From: Gymnopus androsaceus JB14
Taxonomy: Eukaryota; Basidiomycota; Agaricomycetes; Agaricales; Omphalotaceae
Direction: 5' to 3'
DNA: 17,885 bases
Assembly: GCA_009733575.1 (NCBI GenBank)
Contig: ML770139.1
Location: forward strand, 1-17,885
In this document: positions 9,501 through 17,774 of the stretch, one piece after another
Layout of the letters: every line of letters begins with the position of its first letter
How positions within the stretch are numbered: the first letter of the stretch is position 1
The notes under the pieces: model-generated
What the model saw: the letters and a program-made list of their open reading frames with translations, nothing else
What the model was told of the DNA's origin: nothing
The model's database searches: none
Position numbers and translations under genes: made by a program

Positions 9501-9766
9501 TTCCTACCAGTTCCAGCTTCTGTTTGAGGAGAGCCACATACTCATTCGCGCATGATTTGGCCAGGCATGCCTGAGTGAAATTGAGTGAAATTACATGACG
9601 AGACAAACAACCATACCAAGTCAGACCTCTCCTGAATAAGATCATTTTTCTCCTTCAAATATTGCTCATTGAGATGCTTGGCCTTATCAAATTCACTTTG
9701 CAGCTGTTGGTAGCAATGTTCCAGATATTTGGCATTGCCCTCAAGATCAACATTTTGTGTCTGAAG
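6533..9766 (-). pseudogene. Intron-rich coiled-coil protein of an agaric-specific family, interrupted by a transposon
   Basis: Exons (minus strand, 5' to 3'): 9766-9617, 9570-9508, 9460-9407, 9353-9261, 9207-9136, 9085-9041, 8991-8938, 8888-about 8628, then 8541-8492 and, beyond the inserted element, 7459-6533. The first seven introns are 46-53 bp, GT-AG, and all phase 0. Exons 1-7 encode a Glu/Lys/Gln-rich coiled coil (such as HLNEQYLKEKNDLIQE). Exon 8 is a Ser/Pro and basic linker. The last exon carries the family domain (GDGWHGSQWN, a basic EERDRF..KRYKSVRKANHKR region, and GLPQSPYHH). The intron before 8541 could have its donor at 8627 (86 bp) or 8579 (38 bp). A TGA at 6667-6665 stops the frame, yet 43 family-like codons follow to the stop at 6533. 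Exon 4 would begin with TGA unless the acceptor six bases further in is used. The 5' end is missing. Function unknown; I recall the family only as an uncharacterised agaric repeat family. Confidence 0.7.
7460..8491. mobile_element. hAT-type non-autonomous element (1,032 bp) inside the coiled-coil gene
   Basis: Inverted ends share gatggacac(a/g)agtccggatc with 19 of 20 matches (7464-7483 and 8468-8487), with outer termini TAAA and ATTA. The flanks carry a perfect 8-bp duplication, GTGACTGG, at 7452-7459 and 8492-8499 (identity extends to TAGTGACTGG). Removing the element rejoins the last exon in frame (..Lys-Tyr-Asn-Pro / Val-Thr-Thr-Lys..). The perfect palindrome CAGGTACCTG occurs five times, at 7491, 7586, 7861, 8330 and 8453. 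A block of about 40 bp containing ggatccgtgggaaacaggt lies near both ends in the same orientation (about 7515-7554 and 8364-8402). The 650-bp core is AT-rich with many actagt motifs. There is no transposase. Confidence 0.9.
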
Positions 9767-9820
9767 CTGTAAATTCAGTAGTCAGCCAGAGATCAAACAA
9801 AAAGAGCAAAGAAACCAAAC

Positions 9821-9865
9821 TTTTTATTGATTTATTTATTTTTATTTTTATTATTTTTATTTTTT
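9821..9865 (-). repeat. A-rich tail of a minus-strand retroposed relic
   Basis: On the + strand this is a T-rich run (ttttattgatttatttattt.. to ttttttgg). Read on the minus strand it is an A-rich, TAAA-like tail about 45 bp long. It lies 240 bp downstream of the end of the RNase H/zinc-binding coding relic at 10105, as expected for the 3' end of a LINE-type insertion. Immediately beyond it is the putative intron acceptor of the coiled-coil gene at 9767. Confidence 0.6.
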
Positions 9866-11094
9866 GGCAGTACGTGTCATAGACATCAGTAGCTGGCAAC
9901 TGTATAGGACTAGTGCCAAACTACTGCATAGTTTGTGAAGGAGAAATCCATTTGGAGAAACCTTCAGAGAAGAGAGTGAAATAAAGCCACCACCGAGGAA
10001 ATGCACTCTGTCTGGGCAACATTGCACATAGCTCTTGCTATAGTGTGGGGCTTCGGGCATACCGGACTATGGTTTGTCCACGGTATTTGCATCCATTTAA
10101 GAGATTATGGTGGATGCTGTCTAAAGTTTTTGAGGGGCCCGATACCCACTAAAACCCCGGCTTCACCTATCCAGTCCGAAGGGAGCTTTTGTGGATCCTT
10201 GATTATTGGATTCCACGTCTGGAGCACTTTCTTTTTTGTTAGTGCACTCTTCTTCCACCTTGGTTTGTAGGTAAGGTTCTGGTCCCTTGCTAATCTCTGG
10301 TTAAGGACCTGGCATAATCTGTTATAAGTTTCCTTGTCAGGAATATCTTCATTTTCACAGTCTATTACAGCCTCACAACGCAGCTTCCAGATCAAGTGGG
10401 CTGATTCAGATTTTGTAGAGTCTTTTAATCCCAGGTGCTGGTTTACCCTTAGCATCCTTGAATTCAAGGAGATTTGTACCCAGTATGATTCCTAGATTAG
10501 GCTCCTTCCAGGGGCCATGGTCAGGTGTGTTAGGCCACAGGCTTTTAGCCATTTCCCATATTAGTCTCCTCCAAGGTCTATCACACTCTATGAGGATGTG
10601 CTCAAGGCTTTCAATCTCATTACAGTGTGCACACATCATCCTTTCCTCACATTCAGGTATGTGTTTCCAAAATTTGCAAACTTGATGGGCATCATGCATT
10701 GACTTCCACAGGAAGTCCCTTATTCTCCGGGGTAACTCAGGGTCACAGATTGATTTCCATAGGTGCTCTGCCATTGGTGTGACATGGTTTTCGCACAGAA
10801 GTCACATTGAACCTTGCCAATAGTACACTCTGTGGCTGGACGTGGTTTTGTCTTATTTTGTCCTTTAATTGTCTTATAGGCTAGGGATTGGGTGATTGTG
10901 GAGAGCTTGATGCCCTTGAGGTCGAACTTCACATTGACCTTTAAGATTGGCTCAATAGTGTCAATGCCCAGGGAGGCCTGTTCTGCCAGGCTCATACTTC
11001 CTTGGCAAGCATCTGAATTTCCCTTCTTATCCATTTTGCAGAATATAGTGGGTGCAACACATGCTCTGAGGTGGCTCAGAAGAGCTCTATACAC
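9866..11094 (-). pseudogene. Non-LTR-retrotransposon-type relic: RNase H end plus reverse-transcriptase zinc-binding region
   Basis: Coding similarity runs from about 11094 to 10105 on the minus strand in three frames. Frame 1 holds the tail of an RNase H-like domain (LRACVAPTIF.., then SLAEQASLG) and the linker FDLKGIKLSTITQSLAYKTI. Frame 2 (10774 down) has MAEHLWKSI..RIRDFLWKSMHDAH and a zf-RVT-like Cys/His cluster (CAHCNEIESLEHILIECD), then NLGIILGTNLLEFKDAKGK. Frame 3 (about 10440 down) has ESAHLIWKLRCE.. and ends PSDWIGEAGVLVGI. Shifts lie near 10800 and near 10440; the second looks like loss of about 8 bases between RLYKI and SESAH. From 10105 to 9866 is non-coding 3' sequence before the A-rich tail. 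Only the 3' third remains, which fits a 5'-truncated insertion. Family assignment rests on remembered agaric proteins with this motif order. Confidence 0.75.
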
Positions 11095-11557
11095 TGTACC
11101 AATGTACTAGTTGCTCAGAAAGGTAACTCATGTGATATAGTTTGGGTGACTTGGGATATATACAAGTACATGGACAGCTAAGGTACTGTGATATACTGGT
11201 ACAGAAGCATGATATGACTTGTGTTAATTGCAGCCCTACTTTTATATGGTATGGTGCTGCTATAACTAGAATGATATGGCTGCATTACAATAGTACTAAT
11301 AACTCAGTATAAGTATATACATAGTATCATCATGAGTAGGTACTCTTGTACTATTACAATCAGCTATTCATGGATTTCAGAAAAATACACAATAGAAAAT
11401 AACAAAAAATATGCCAAAACCTCGAAAATAAATTTACTCAACTTCTTGATTTTTGAGAGGTAATACATGATTGAACAGTTAGTCAAAAACAGTAATGATA
11501 CTGTAACCATATTCATGTGGCTGGTCCATGACCATAACTGTATTTGTAATCTATACA
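11095..11557. other. AT-rich stretch, nothing recognised
   Basis: No coding or structural signal is supported. If the coiled-coil gene once had exons upstream of the retroposed relic they should lie here on the minus strand, but I see no coiled-coil-like frame. Confidence 0.4.
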
Positions 11558-11738
11558 CACACAGGATTTAGAATAAAATCTGTTGAGTGGATATGAACGC
11601 TGAAATGTTTTGATAAGCCACAGATGGCATATCGCTGCTCACATGATAATTCCCATGCCCAATTATGGTTTATTGGGAGTCATGTGCAATTTTCAGTGCA
11701 AAAATTCACTCAGTGGATTTTTTTCTAAATCCTGTGTG
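11558..11738. mobile_element. Inverted-repeat element, probable MITE (181 bp)
   Basis: The left arm (11558-11590, cacacaggatttagaataaa..) and right arm (11707-11738, ..ttctaaatcctgtgtg) are inverted copies with about 28 of 32 matching bases; the outer 15 bases match exactly. About 115 bp lie between them with no coding capacity. I found no convincing target duplication, so the superfamily is open. The right end abuts the 25-bp minisatellite. Confidence 0.65.
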
Positions 11739-11765
11739 ACAGTGGCACCACAACCACTTTTATCT

Positions 11766-11964
11766 GGTGTCACTGTATGGTGCCACTGTAAATATGGTGC
11801 CACCCTAATGGTATTCATATGATGCCACTGTAACAATATTTATACAGTGCCACTGTAACCATACCAGTGCCACCATAATAACATTTACATGGTGCCACCC
11901 TAACTGTATTCATACAGTGTCACTGTAACCATACTTAAACAGTGCCACCATAACCATATATGGT
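11766..11964 (+). repeat. 25-bp degenerate minisatellite
   Basis: Successive units begin (g/a)(g/a)tg(c/t)cac at 11766, 11779, 11796, 11821, 11846, 11866, 11891, 11916 and 11941. From 11796 onward the spacing is 25, 25, 20, 25, 25, 25. A consensus unit is about AGTGCCACTGTAACCATATT plus five bases. Units alternate between cactgtaac and caccataac or caccctaac variants. Confidence 0.88.
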
Positions 11965-12053
11965 ATGCTGTATATTCCTACCCCTGCTACTGTTTTATGA
12001 GAATTGTCTGATTGTTTTGTGATTATTATCCATTATTGGGGTTTCTTTGCCAA

Positions 12054-12433
12054 AGATCCAGGGTCATGTGATTGTGATACACCCTCTGAATATTTTCCAT
12101 ATTTTTCGTGATTTTTCTGGTATTTTTCCGGGATTTATGGGCCTAATTTTCGATTTTTTACAAAAATAAGCACAGATCCAGGGTTATGTGATTGTGATAT
12201 ACCCTCTGAATATTTTTCATATTTTTTGTGAATTTTCCGTTATTTTTCCGGTATTTATGGGGCTAATTTTCGGTTTTTACACAAAATAAGTGCCTGTGGA
12301 AGATCCAGGGTCATGTGACAAAAATAAAAGCTCGCATAGGGCGCACACCCGCCCCTTGAATATTTTCAGCATTTTTCATGATTTTTTCAGGAATATATAA
12401 GCCTAACCACCGACTTTTTTGTGTTACATAAGC
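12054..12433 (+). repeat. About 120-bp tandem repeat, two close copies and one diverged
   Basis: Copies begin with agatccaggg at 12054, 12174 and 12301. Copies 1 and 2 match closely along their whole length (tcatgtgattgtgata, accctctgaatattttt, ttatggg-ctaattttcg, aaaataag). Copy 3 keeps the start and the gaatatttt..catgatttttt..ataagcctaa skeleton, but replaces the early part with a CG-containing insert. Each unit ends with an aataag- or ataagcg-type motif. No coding capacity. Confidence 0.85.
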
Positions 12434-12667
12434 GCCGGTGAGCGCACTATATATGCCAGTGGGCGGGCATTGCTCCCAACACACTGCTGTCACTGTCTTT
12501 TTCAAAGGCAATGGCCCAATAATGATATAATGCTATTTGATGGTATTCCATCATTTTGGGAGGGTGCCGGAGGTGCCGTAGGTGCCGAATAAGTGCCCTA
12601 AGCACCTCACCGGGCTCTGGCAGCTGACCAGGCTTTTTTCCGGGCCTCCGGAAGTTATCGTATACTT
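12434..12667. other. GC/CpG-richer patch upstream of the agaric-family pseudogene
   Basis: This stretch is clearly richer in C, G and CpG than its AT-rich neighbours. It includes three ggtgccg units in a row (about 12564-12589), an aggtgc../..gcacct inverted pair, and ttccgggcctccggaa. A minus-strand open frame (12447-12707) crosses it but shows no recognisable domain. It may be the promoter or a fragment of a less-decayed insertion. Confidence 0.35.
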
Positions 12668-12710
12668 TTGCAAAAGGTCTACAACCACTTATTGGTCTCT
12701 TTTGCAAAAG
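12665..12710. repeat. Paired 12-bp palindromes CTTTTGCAAAAG
   Basis: The perfect palindrome CTTTTGCAAAAG occurs at 12665-12676 and again at 12699-12710, 34 bp apart centre to centre. It overlaps the presumed beginning of the pseudogene. It could be a dimeric protein-binding site or the ends of a short insertion; the intervening 22 bp show no other symmetry. Confidence 0.6.
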
Positions 12711-14940
12711 CTTTACAGCATATGCTGCAAACTGCGTGGATTCAATACATAGTGAAGAAGAGCAGATACCAGGAGGAATGGGTATGGATGCTTATTTCTA
12801 CTCTACTGGTAAAGACCAAACATGTCGGCGGAGTTATTGACATGAAATCTTGCAGCTTTATCCATTCAATTCCTCTTATCCAAGAGTTTGACCCAAATTG
12901 CATCATTCTTCTCCACTGGGGCAAAGACTTTGATATTAGACAATACCCAACAATGATCAACATCAAAACTCCATCTGAAGAACAGGTCATTGCGCTCAGA
13001 CATCAGAAAAAGTCTAGAAGCATCCATACATTCCCTGATTGCCAAATCGACACAGAACAGATATACGGGAGACACATACCTCCAAAAGAAAGACTCCCTT
13101 GGATTGACTGAGTGCATAGTCAACTACCTACGCTCAGGTTCACATCCAATCAGGATGGCCTTCAACTTTCACACTATCCGCCTGTGGAAATAGGGAGTGG
13201 ACAGCTAGATAGTGAAGAGATGTTGGCGTTTTTTGAAAGACATACACAATGGTCAGCAGAGTACAAGCGGACAGAAAGCAAGATCCAGCACAGAAACCAA
13301 GAGGACTGTGCTGCAATGATCCGCGAGAATGCCACGTATCCTTCTACTACTTCAGGTATCACCGTCTGGGTGTGGAATTTGACACTATTCCTGGGGTTTT
13401 ACAGACGAGAGAAGATGCCAAAAGGATACGAAGACATAATCTGGGCTGATTTTGCACCTGAAAATTGTTGCTTCAATGATATAAGATTGGAATGGGATCT
13501 TTGTCATGACTTTGAAAATGCCATTGTAATATATTCTGCCTCCAACTCATCCACCCCCCAACAACCAACGTTGACCATGGAGCCATTGACATTAGACAAC
13601 AAGCAAACAGCACCACTCTTTGATGTAGCAACTCCTGAACTAGACGATATGGCTTCAGACCTACAGGAAATGTTGCCCTTAGCATACAAGCTGACCATCA
13701 CAATGGATCAGGCACAAGTTTACTATGGTATGGTGAAGATAGATAGCCCTATCATAACTTTGCCATACAGAAACCCATGCAATCGTGAAATTGGGATCCT
13801 CTGTGGTCAAGAGCGCACAATTGTTGAAAACCTTGCAGTACCAATAAAAGTGCTCCAAGATTTTTTTGGTATCATGAATGAAGCAAAGACAATTGCTGAG
13901 ATACCATCAAAGATCTGGCTTCCATTGGATGAGCGAGAGTAATTCCAGACAGTCATCAGGTCACTAGGTGTTCGGAAGGAGATTCTCAATGGCACCATCC
14001 ATTATATCCTGGATCCACAGCAGGAAGGACCTGACCAAAAGCTCACACTTATTATACCGGATGCTCGAATAGTCATACTTGTAGCATTGTTGACTTGGAT
14101 TAATGGCGACTATTCAATTCGAGCCATAATTACCAACCTGGTCAAAGAATGCTGTCAATTTTACCTGGAAATCAAGGGACCTCAAAAGAGGAACCTATCT
14201 GTGTCCTCGTTGCAAATGTCTAGGGAGAAAGAGATGGAGTTATTGCCATGACATCCACCAAGGGAGAAGTTCACCAAGGAGGAATACCTTGGTTATATAC
14301 ATTCACGAAATTCTTTCCTTCGGAGCAAACATGGTAGAGCAGCCTCGCTTCATGGGGGGTTAGCAGCTCTACTTATGATGTTCACCTTAAAAGAAGCAGT
14401 GATCTTAGAGAAGATATTTGAAGGTCCTTCTCAAGATGTATTCCAACGGGGAATTTGTTTACAAGGGGAGGGAGAATTGGCATATTATGATGACAATCTC
14501 TCCTTTGAGGATGAGATTGTATTATTTGGATATTCAAGAACAAGTATTCATAAGTTAACCTGAAATCATCCATTGCTTTCATAATGACAATTCAATATCA
14601 AGGCTTTGTTGAACCTGGAGAAATCATTGAAGAGTCAAAGGTTCCACAGACTGAAGGTTCCAATATACCACCAAATAAAAAACCAAAGACCCAAGATTGC
14701 CATGCTTTAAATGGATGGTGACCGAAGCTCCAGGATTGGGAAGAGATTGGACCAAACTTGGGTTTCAAAACAGATACTGGGGTGGCATGGGCTAAGAAAG
14801 AAATGGAGAGACAGAAGGAGCATCAGGAATGCAAGACTTGGAAAACCCATAGGAACAATTTCAGGATTTTTAAAGTAATCATACCTTTTAGAACAAATTT
14901 TGAAAATATTTCACAACAATATATAGACTCTGTACTTTAA
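12668..14940 (+). pseudogene. Agaric-family hypothetical protein, pseudogenised by point stops
   Basis: A single reading frame runs from 12668 to 14563 (632 codons) with only three internal stops: TGA at 13109, TAA at 13940 and TGA at 14249. A further TGA is at 14561. Around 14550 one frameshift passes to the frame that ends with TAA at 14938-14940, and it has a TGA at 14719. Recognisable family blocks in order: HWGKDFDIRQYP, EEQVIALRHQKKSRSIHTFP, RHIPPKERLPWID, then a second half with FLRSKHGRAASLHGGL, FEGPSQDVFQRG, YYDDNLSFEDEIV, and a tail with PKLQDWEEIGPNLGF. In intact relatives, as I remember them, the codons at 13109 and 14719 are Trp (..EEWV.. and ..WWPK..). The true start is uncertain; family-like sequence is clear only from about 12890. 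Function unknown; it is a large, repeated, uncharacterised agaric family. Confidence 0.72.
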
Positions 14941-15290
14941 TAATATGACTACCTACAAATAGCAAGGACTATACTGAATATATCTCAAAGTTTATCAAAA
15001 TCCTGCAAAATCCTGTCAAATCTCCCGACTCTGCAACAAATAGTAACCACTAAGTTTATAGGAGACAAACATGTACATGGAAGTTGGAGCGATGCACAAA
15101 ATTTTACATTCATAACATACTCAGAACCTTGAAGAAAGAATGCTATAAATTCTACATCTTTCAAATAACTCATAATCTTATATTTAAATAAGGAAAATAG
15201 ACACATGTACCTATAAGAACAATTGCATTTTTTGATTATAATACATATACATCTATTAGGACTTATGAAACAAATTACACCACAATACAA
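14941..15290. other. AT-rich stretch, nothing recognised
   Basis: This is the downstream region of the agaric-family pseudogene. A minus-strand open frame (14985-15290) exists but has no recognisable motif and a composition like its surroundings. Confidence 0.4.
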
Positions 15291-15388
15291 AGTGCCATGG
15301 TTTAGTGGTATGATGTATCATGCCATACCAATATCATATATCAAGCATTATAGAAATCTGTTTGGGTTTGAATCTGAGCAGGAACACT
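15291..15388 (+). ncRNA. Possible tRNA-Gly-like relic (SINE-like A and B boxes)
   Basis: A box-like TGGTTTAGTGGTA is at 15298-15310, identical to the D-arm sequence of many fungal tRNA-Gly genes. A B-box-like GGTTTGAATCT is at 15365-15375. A GCC triplet in atGCCat sits between them, where a glycine anticodon would lie. The outer 7 bases, agtgcca, can be compared with gaacact at the 3' side (partial pairing only). T-runs at 15404-15409 and 15411-15418 could end Pol III transcription. The stems pair poorly and the A-to-B distance is long, so it is at best a decayed tRNA or tRNA-derived SINE; chance remains possible. Confidence 0.25.
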
Positions 15389-15854
15389 TATTGATCATAT
15401 ATCTTTTTTATTTTTTTTCCTATGCAATGATAAGCTTGATTAATATCAATATTAATTAATTTCACACCTTCAACAAATTTCAATGAATTGATTATGTGAG
15501 CTACATGACAGTAGACATGTGACTTAAATACGGAATATAAAACCAAACGTCAAAAGCAATAAGATGAACAATACACTCATCATCTCCCAAATACAATATC
15601 AACCATTGTTAACTCATGAGCAATAAATCAGAGTATGTCTTCACTAATCTCGCTACATTAATAGATAACATCAACAATTTTAAAGGGATGATAAATACGA
15701 AACAAGTCTTTGTCAATATTCCTTTGGCAACATTGTTGACAATGTCCTACCATTCAAAGACCTAATTGAGTCTAATTCACAACCACCAATGTCATGACAA
15801 GATCTGTATTCAATATCAGCCAAACAACAAAATCAACCACGTACCACCATATGA
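15389..15854. other. AT-rich stretch, nothing recognised
   Basis: No supported coding region. It contains atattaattaat- and taat-type low-complexity sequence near 15440-15462. It may include decayed upstream coding sequence of the DUF6699-like relic that follows. Confidence 0.35.
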
Positions 15855-16235
15855 CATCCCAATGGTCCAGAACACCCAAGGATAGACATCATCGCAGAGC
15901 CTTTTCCCTGGTTTGAAGACTGCTGGAAGTCCACATCGCATTGGTCAGAAAGTATGCTGATCTATCTTGCACAGCACCCCCCTGTGGCATACCATCATAT
16001 CACATCCATCCCAACAATCTACATTGAAGTACAAATCATGAAACGTGTTGTATGGTGAGACTTCACAGTGTACAACCCAAAAGGAGTTACAGTCCTAGAC
16101 TTCTTCATTGCTTTCAGAGCAGCAATTGCAAAAACAATTGATGCAAACCACTGGAGTTTCCTTTGGAAAAGTCATCATCAGATGGAAGATAAAGATGGAT
16201 ACATAAAATGGGTCCAAAGGTATGACAAATTTTGA
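15855..16235 (+). pseudogene. DUF6699-like relic, copy 1
   Basis: One frame reads HPRIDIIAEPFPWFEDCW.., then LAQHPPVAYHHIT.., then after a TGA at 16056-16058, DFTVYNPKGVTVLDFFIAF and a charged tail ending at TGA 16233-16235. The combination of an upstream PPV segment, an F-T/V-V-x-N-P-x-G core and VTVLDxxxA fits the basidiomycete DUF6699 domain (function unknown) as I know it. The usual C-terminal box (leucine, cysteine, F-x-G-L) is absent in this frame. The internal TGA directly follows a Trp codon and could have been CGA or TGG. The frame upstream is also closed by a TGA at 15852. Confidence 0.5.
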
Positions 16236-16261
16236 AATCTGATAGCATGTTGTAACAAACA

Positions 16262-16639
16262 ATGTGCAAAAGGGTGGCACAGGATAAAATGTTGGAAGAA
16301 TTTTATTATTCTTCCAGCATCGAACCATATGAGCATGGGGATGGCTGGCCAATCATTTGCGAGAGGCTGCCTTGGTGGAAGGGACTTCCATACTGGCATA
16401 TGCCATTACTAGACCACCAGCCTCCAGCTTACCGAGAAACATCACTTGCAGATTTCCTTACAAGCGCTCAAAGCGGGTTGTCAGGATTCCACCCTAGCTT
16501 TCTGAGAGGTTGTCCAAGGGACTGGCCAGATGACCTACCTGACATGCCTGAAATTGAATATCTATTTATGAATATTGGTACGTGGATACCACCTATGGCT
16601 ATGCATCAGAAGATTGATGATAACACAGGCGTTGTTTAG
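16262..16639 (+). CDS. Unrecognised open frame, 125 codons (Trp/Pro-rich)
   Basis: ATG to TAG, rich in Pro, Trp, Asp and Glu (such as ERLPWWKGLPYWHMP and CPRDWPDDLPDMPE), unlike the low-complexity translations around it. That composition argues for real coding sequence. It lies 26 bp after the DUF6699-like relic, in a different frame, so it could be a downstream exon or a frame-shifted continuation of the same gene. I do not recognise the family. No signal peptide or membrane segment is apparent. Confidence 0.4.
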   Translation: MCKRVAQDKMLEEFYYSSSIEPYEHGDGWPIICERLPWWKGLPYWHMPLLDHQPPAYRETSLADFLTSAQSGLSGFHPSFLRGCPRDWPDDLPDMPEIEYLFMNIGTWIPPMAMHQKIDDNTGVV

Positions 16640-16813
16640 ACTGAACCTGTAGCATAGACAAATTTCAAATATTGGGATTTTTTTTTTCCTTCTTTCATTT
16701 CCAATTGCATATAAGATGTTCAAAACATTGAATCCATGGAACCAAAATTCAAGGAGCAAGAGATGACAAAAGAGTATCATGATCTACTCAAGTAAGTGTG
16801 GATCCAAAAATAA
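16640..16813. other. Short spacer, nothing recognised
   Basis: A 12-base T run ends at about 16687, followed by non-coding-looking sequence. gtaagtgtg at 16793-16801 would make a good intron donor, but no matching acceptor context is certain. Confidence 0.3.
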
Positions 16814-17774
16814 GACCAATATGATACTCACAAGTATCGAAACAGTGAAACTCTCATTGAAATTGCTCTGGAAATCCCTTCAGACTTCCAATCCTTCAAA
16901 GATCACTGCTCCTTTGCGTTAACATCTAAAAGACTTTATTACGAAATCTACAGCAACAGTACATGGAGGATACTATGTCAGCAAGGAGGAATAGGAAACC
17001 CAAATGGCACCAAACATCGAGGATTGAACTGGAGACACCTTTACACCATGATTGAGGAACATATATGGGTTGAAGAATGTGACTGGTGTATGCCTAGGTG
17101 GAAAGACAATGGGGAAGGAAACAATCCCATGCAGTACCTGCAATAGTGTTCAACTAAATGACCAGATCAAGCTACTGCATCGACCATGGGACTCAGTCAC
17201 TCTGATCAATCCAGACAATAAATCCAGGTTTGGTGGCCCACCCTTCGAAGAGTGGATCAATAGTTTGGAGGGCATATTTGTCAATCATCCACCCCGTGGC
17301 TTCAGTATGGTCATCGCAGGTGGCTGTCATGCCATAGACATTCATATTCTCAGTCACTTCCATCAAGTTAACAACAATACTGGAGTTACTATATTGGATA
17401 TCCTCCAAGGCATCCACGACATCCTGCGATCAAACCAGTCTTACAGAGATAGTGATATTGGTGAATGGTGGATTGCCAATACATGGGCAGTTGAAGTACT
17501 GTCAAGCAGACACAACATACCCAACAAATGTCACTCTTTAGAAGAAGTATTCAAAATCATGGCGGTGAAGTTCATTGGCTGTACATTTACTCGAATCAAA
17601 GAAGAGGATATACCAATCCTAGCGATATGTAAGATATTATTTATCTCAAACATTTATCCAAATTTCAGACTCATTCGTGCTGTATTTAACAGTTGTGTGA
17701 ATTCCTGGTATAAAAGTCAAACTGCCAGTAGACATTACTATCGCAAAAAACGACTTTGCTATTATCAACAATAA
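16814..17774 (+). pseudogene. F-box-like exon followed by a DUF6699-like region, copy 2 (possibly spliced together)
   Basis: Frame 16814-17146 has no ATG near its start. It encodes ETLIEIALEIPSDFQSFKDH, then CSFALTSKRLYYEIYSNSTW and RILCQQGG, an F-box-like pattern (LP-E helix, L-T/V-S-K-x-L-Y, W-R-x-L-C). HIWVEECDWC follows. F-box proteins usually link substrates to SCF ubiquitin ligases. From 17148 another frame reads VQLNDQIKLLHRPWDSVTL.., FEEWINSLEGIFVNHPPRGF, NNNTGVTILDILQGIHDILR and KFIGCTFTRI, resembling DUF6699, and ends at TAA 17774. A GT-AG intron at 17098-17146 (49 bp) or 17086-17146 (61 bp), phase 2 either way, would join the two frames exactly. The alternative is two neighbouring genes; an F-box/DUF6699 fusion would be odd. 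No internal stop is seen in either part. Confidence 0.5.

Noticed and set aside
11766..12433. CRISPR-like array
   Set aside because: The 25-bp and 120-bp arrays are contiguous degenerate tandem repeats without unique spacers, in a eukaryotic setting.
12742..13123. Minus-strand open frames
   Set aside because: They are antisense shadows of the 12668 frame, which carries family motifs.
2505..14721. Reassigned code (TGA read as Trp)
   Set aside because: TAA stops also occur, protease residues and splice sites show other lesions, and the region has nuclear introns and transposons; decay of CGA or TGG codons is simpler.
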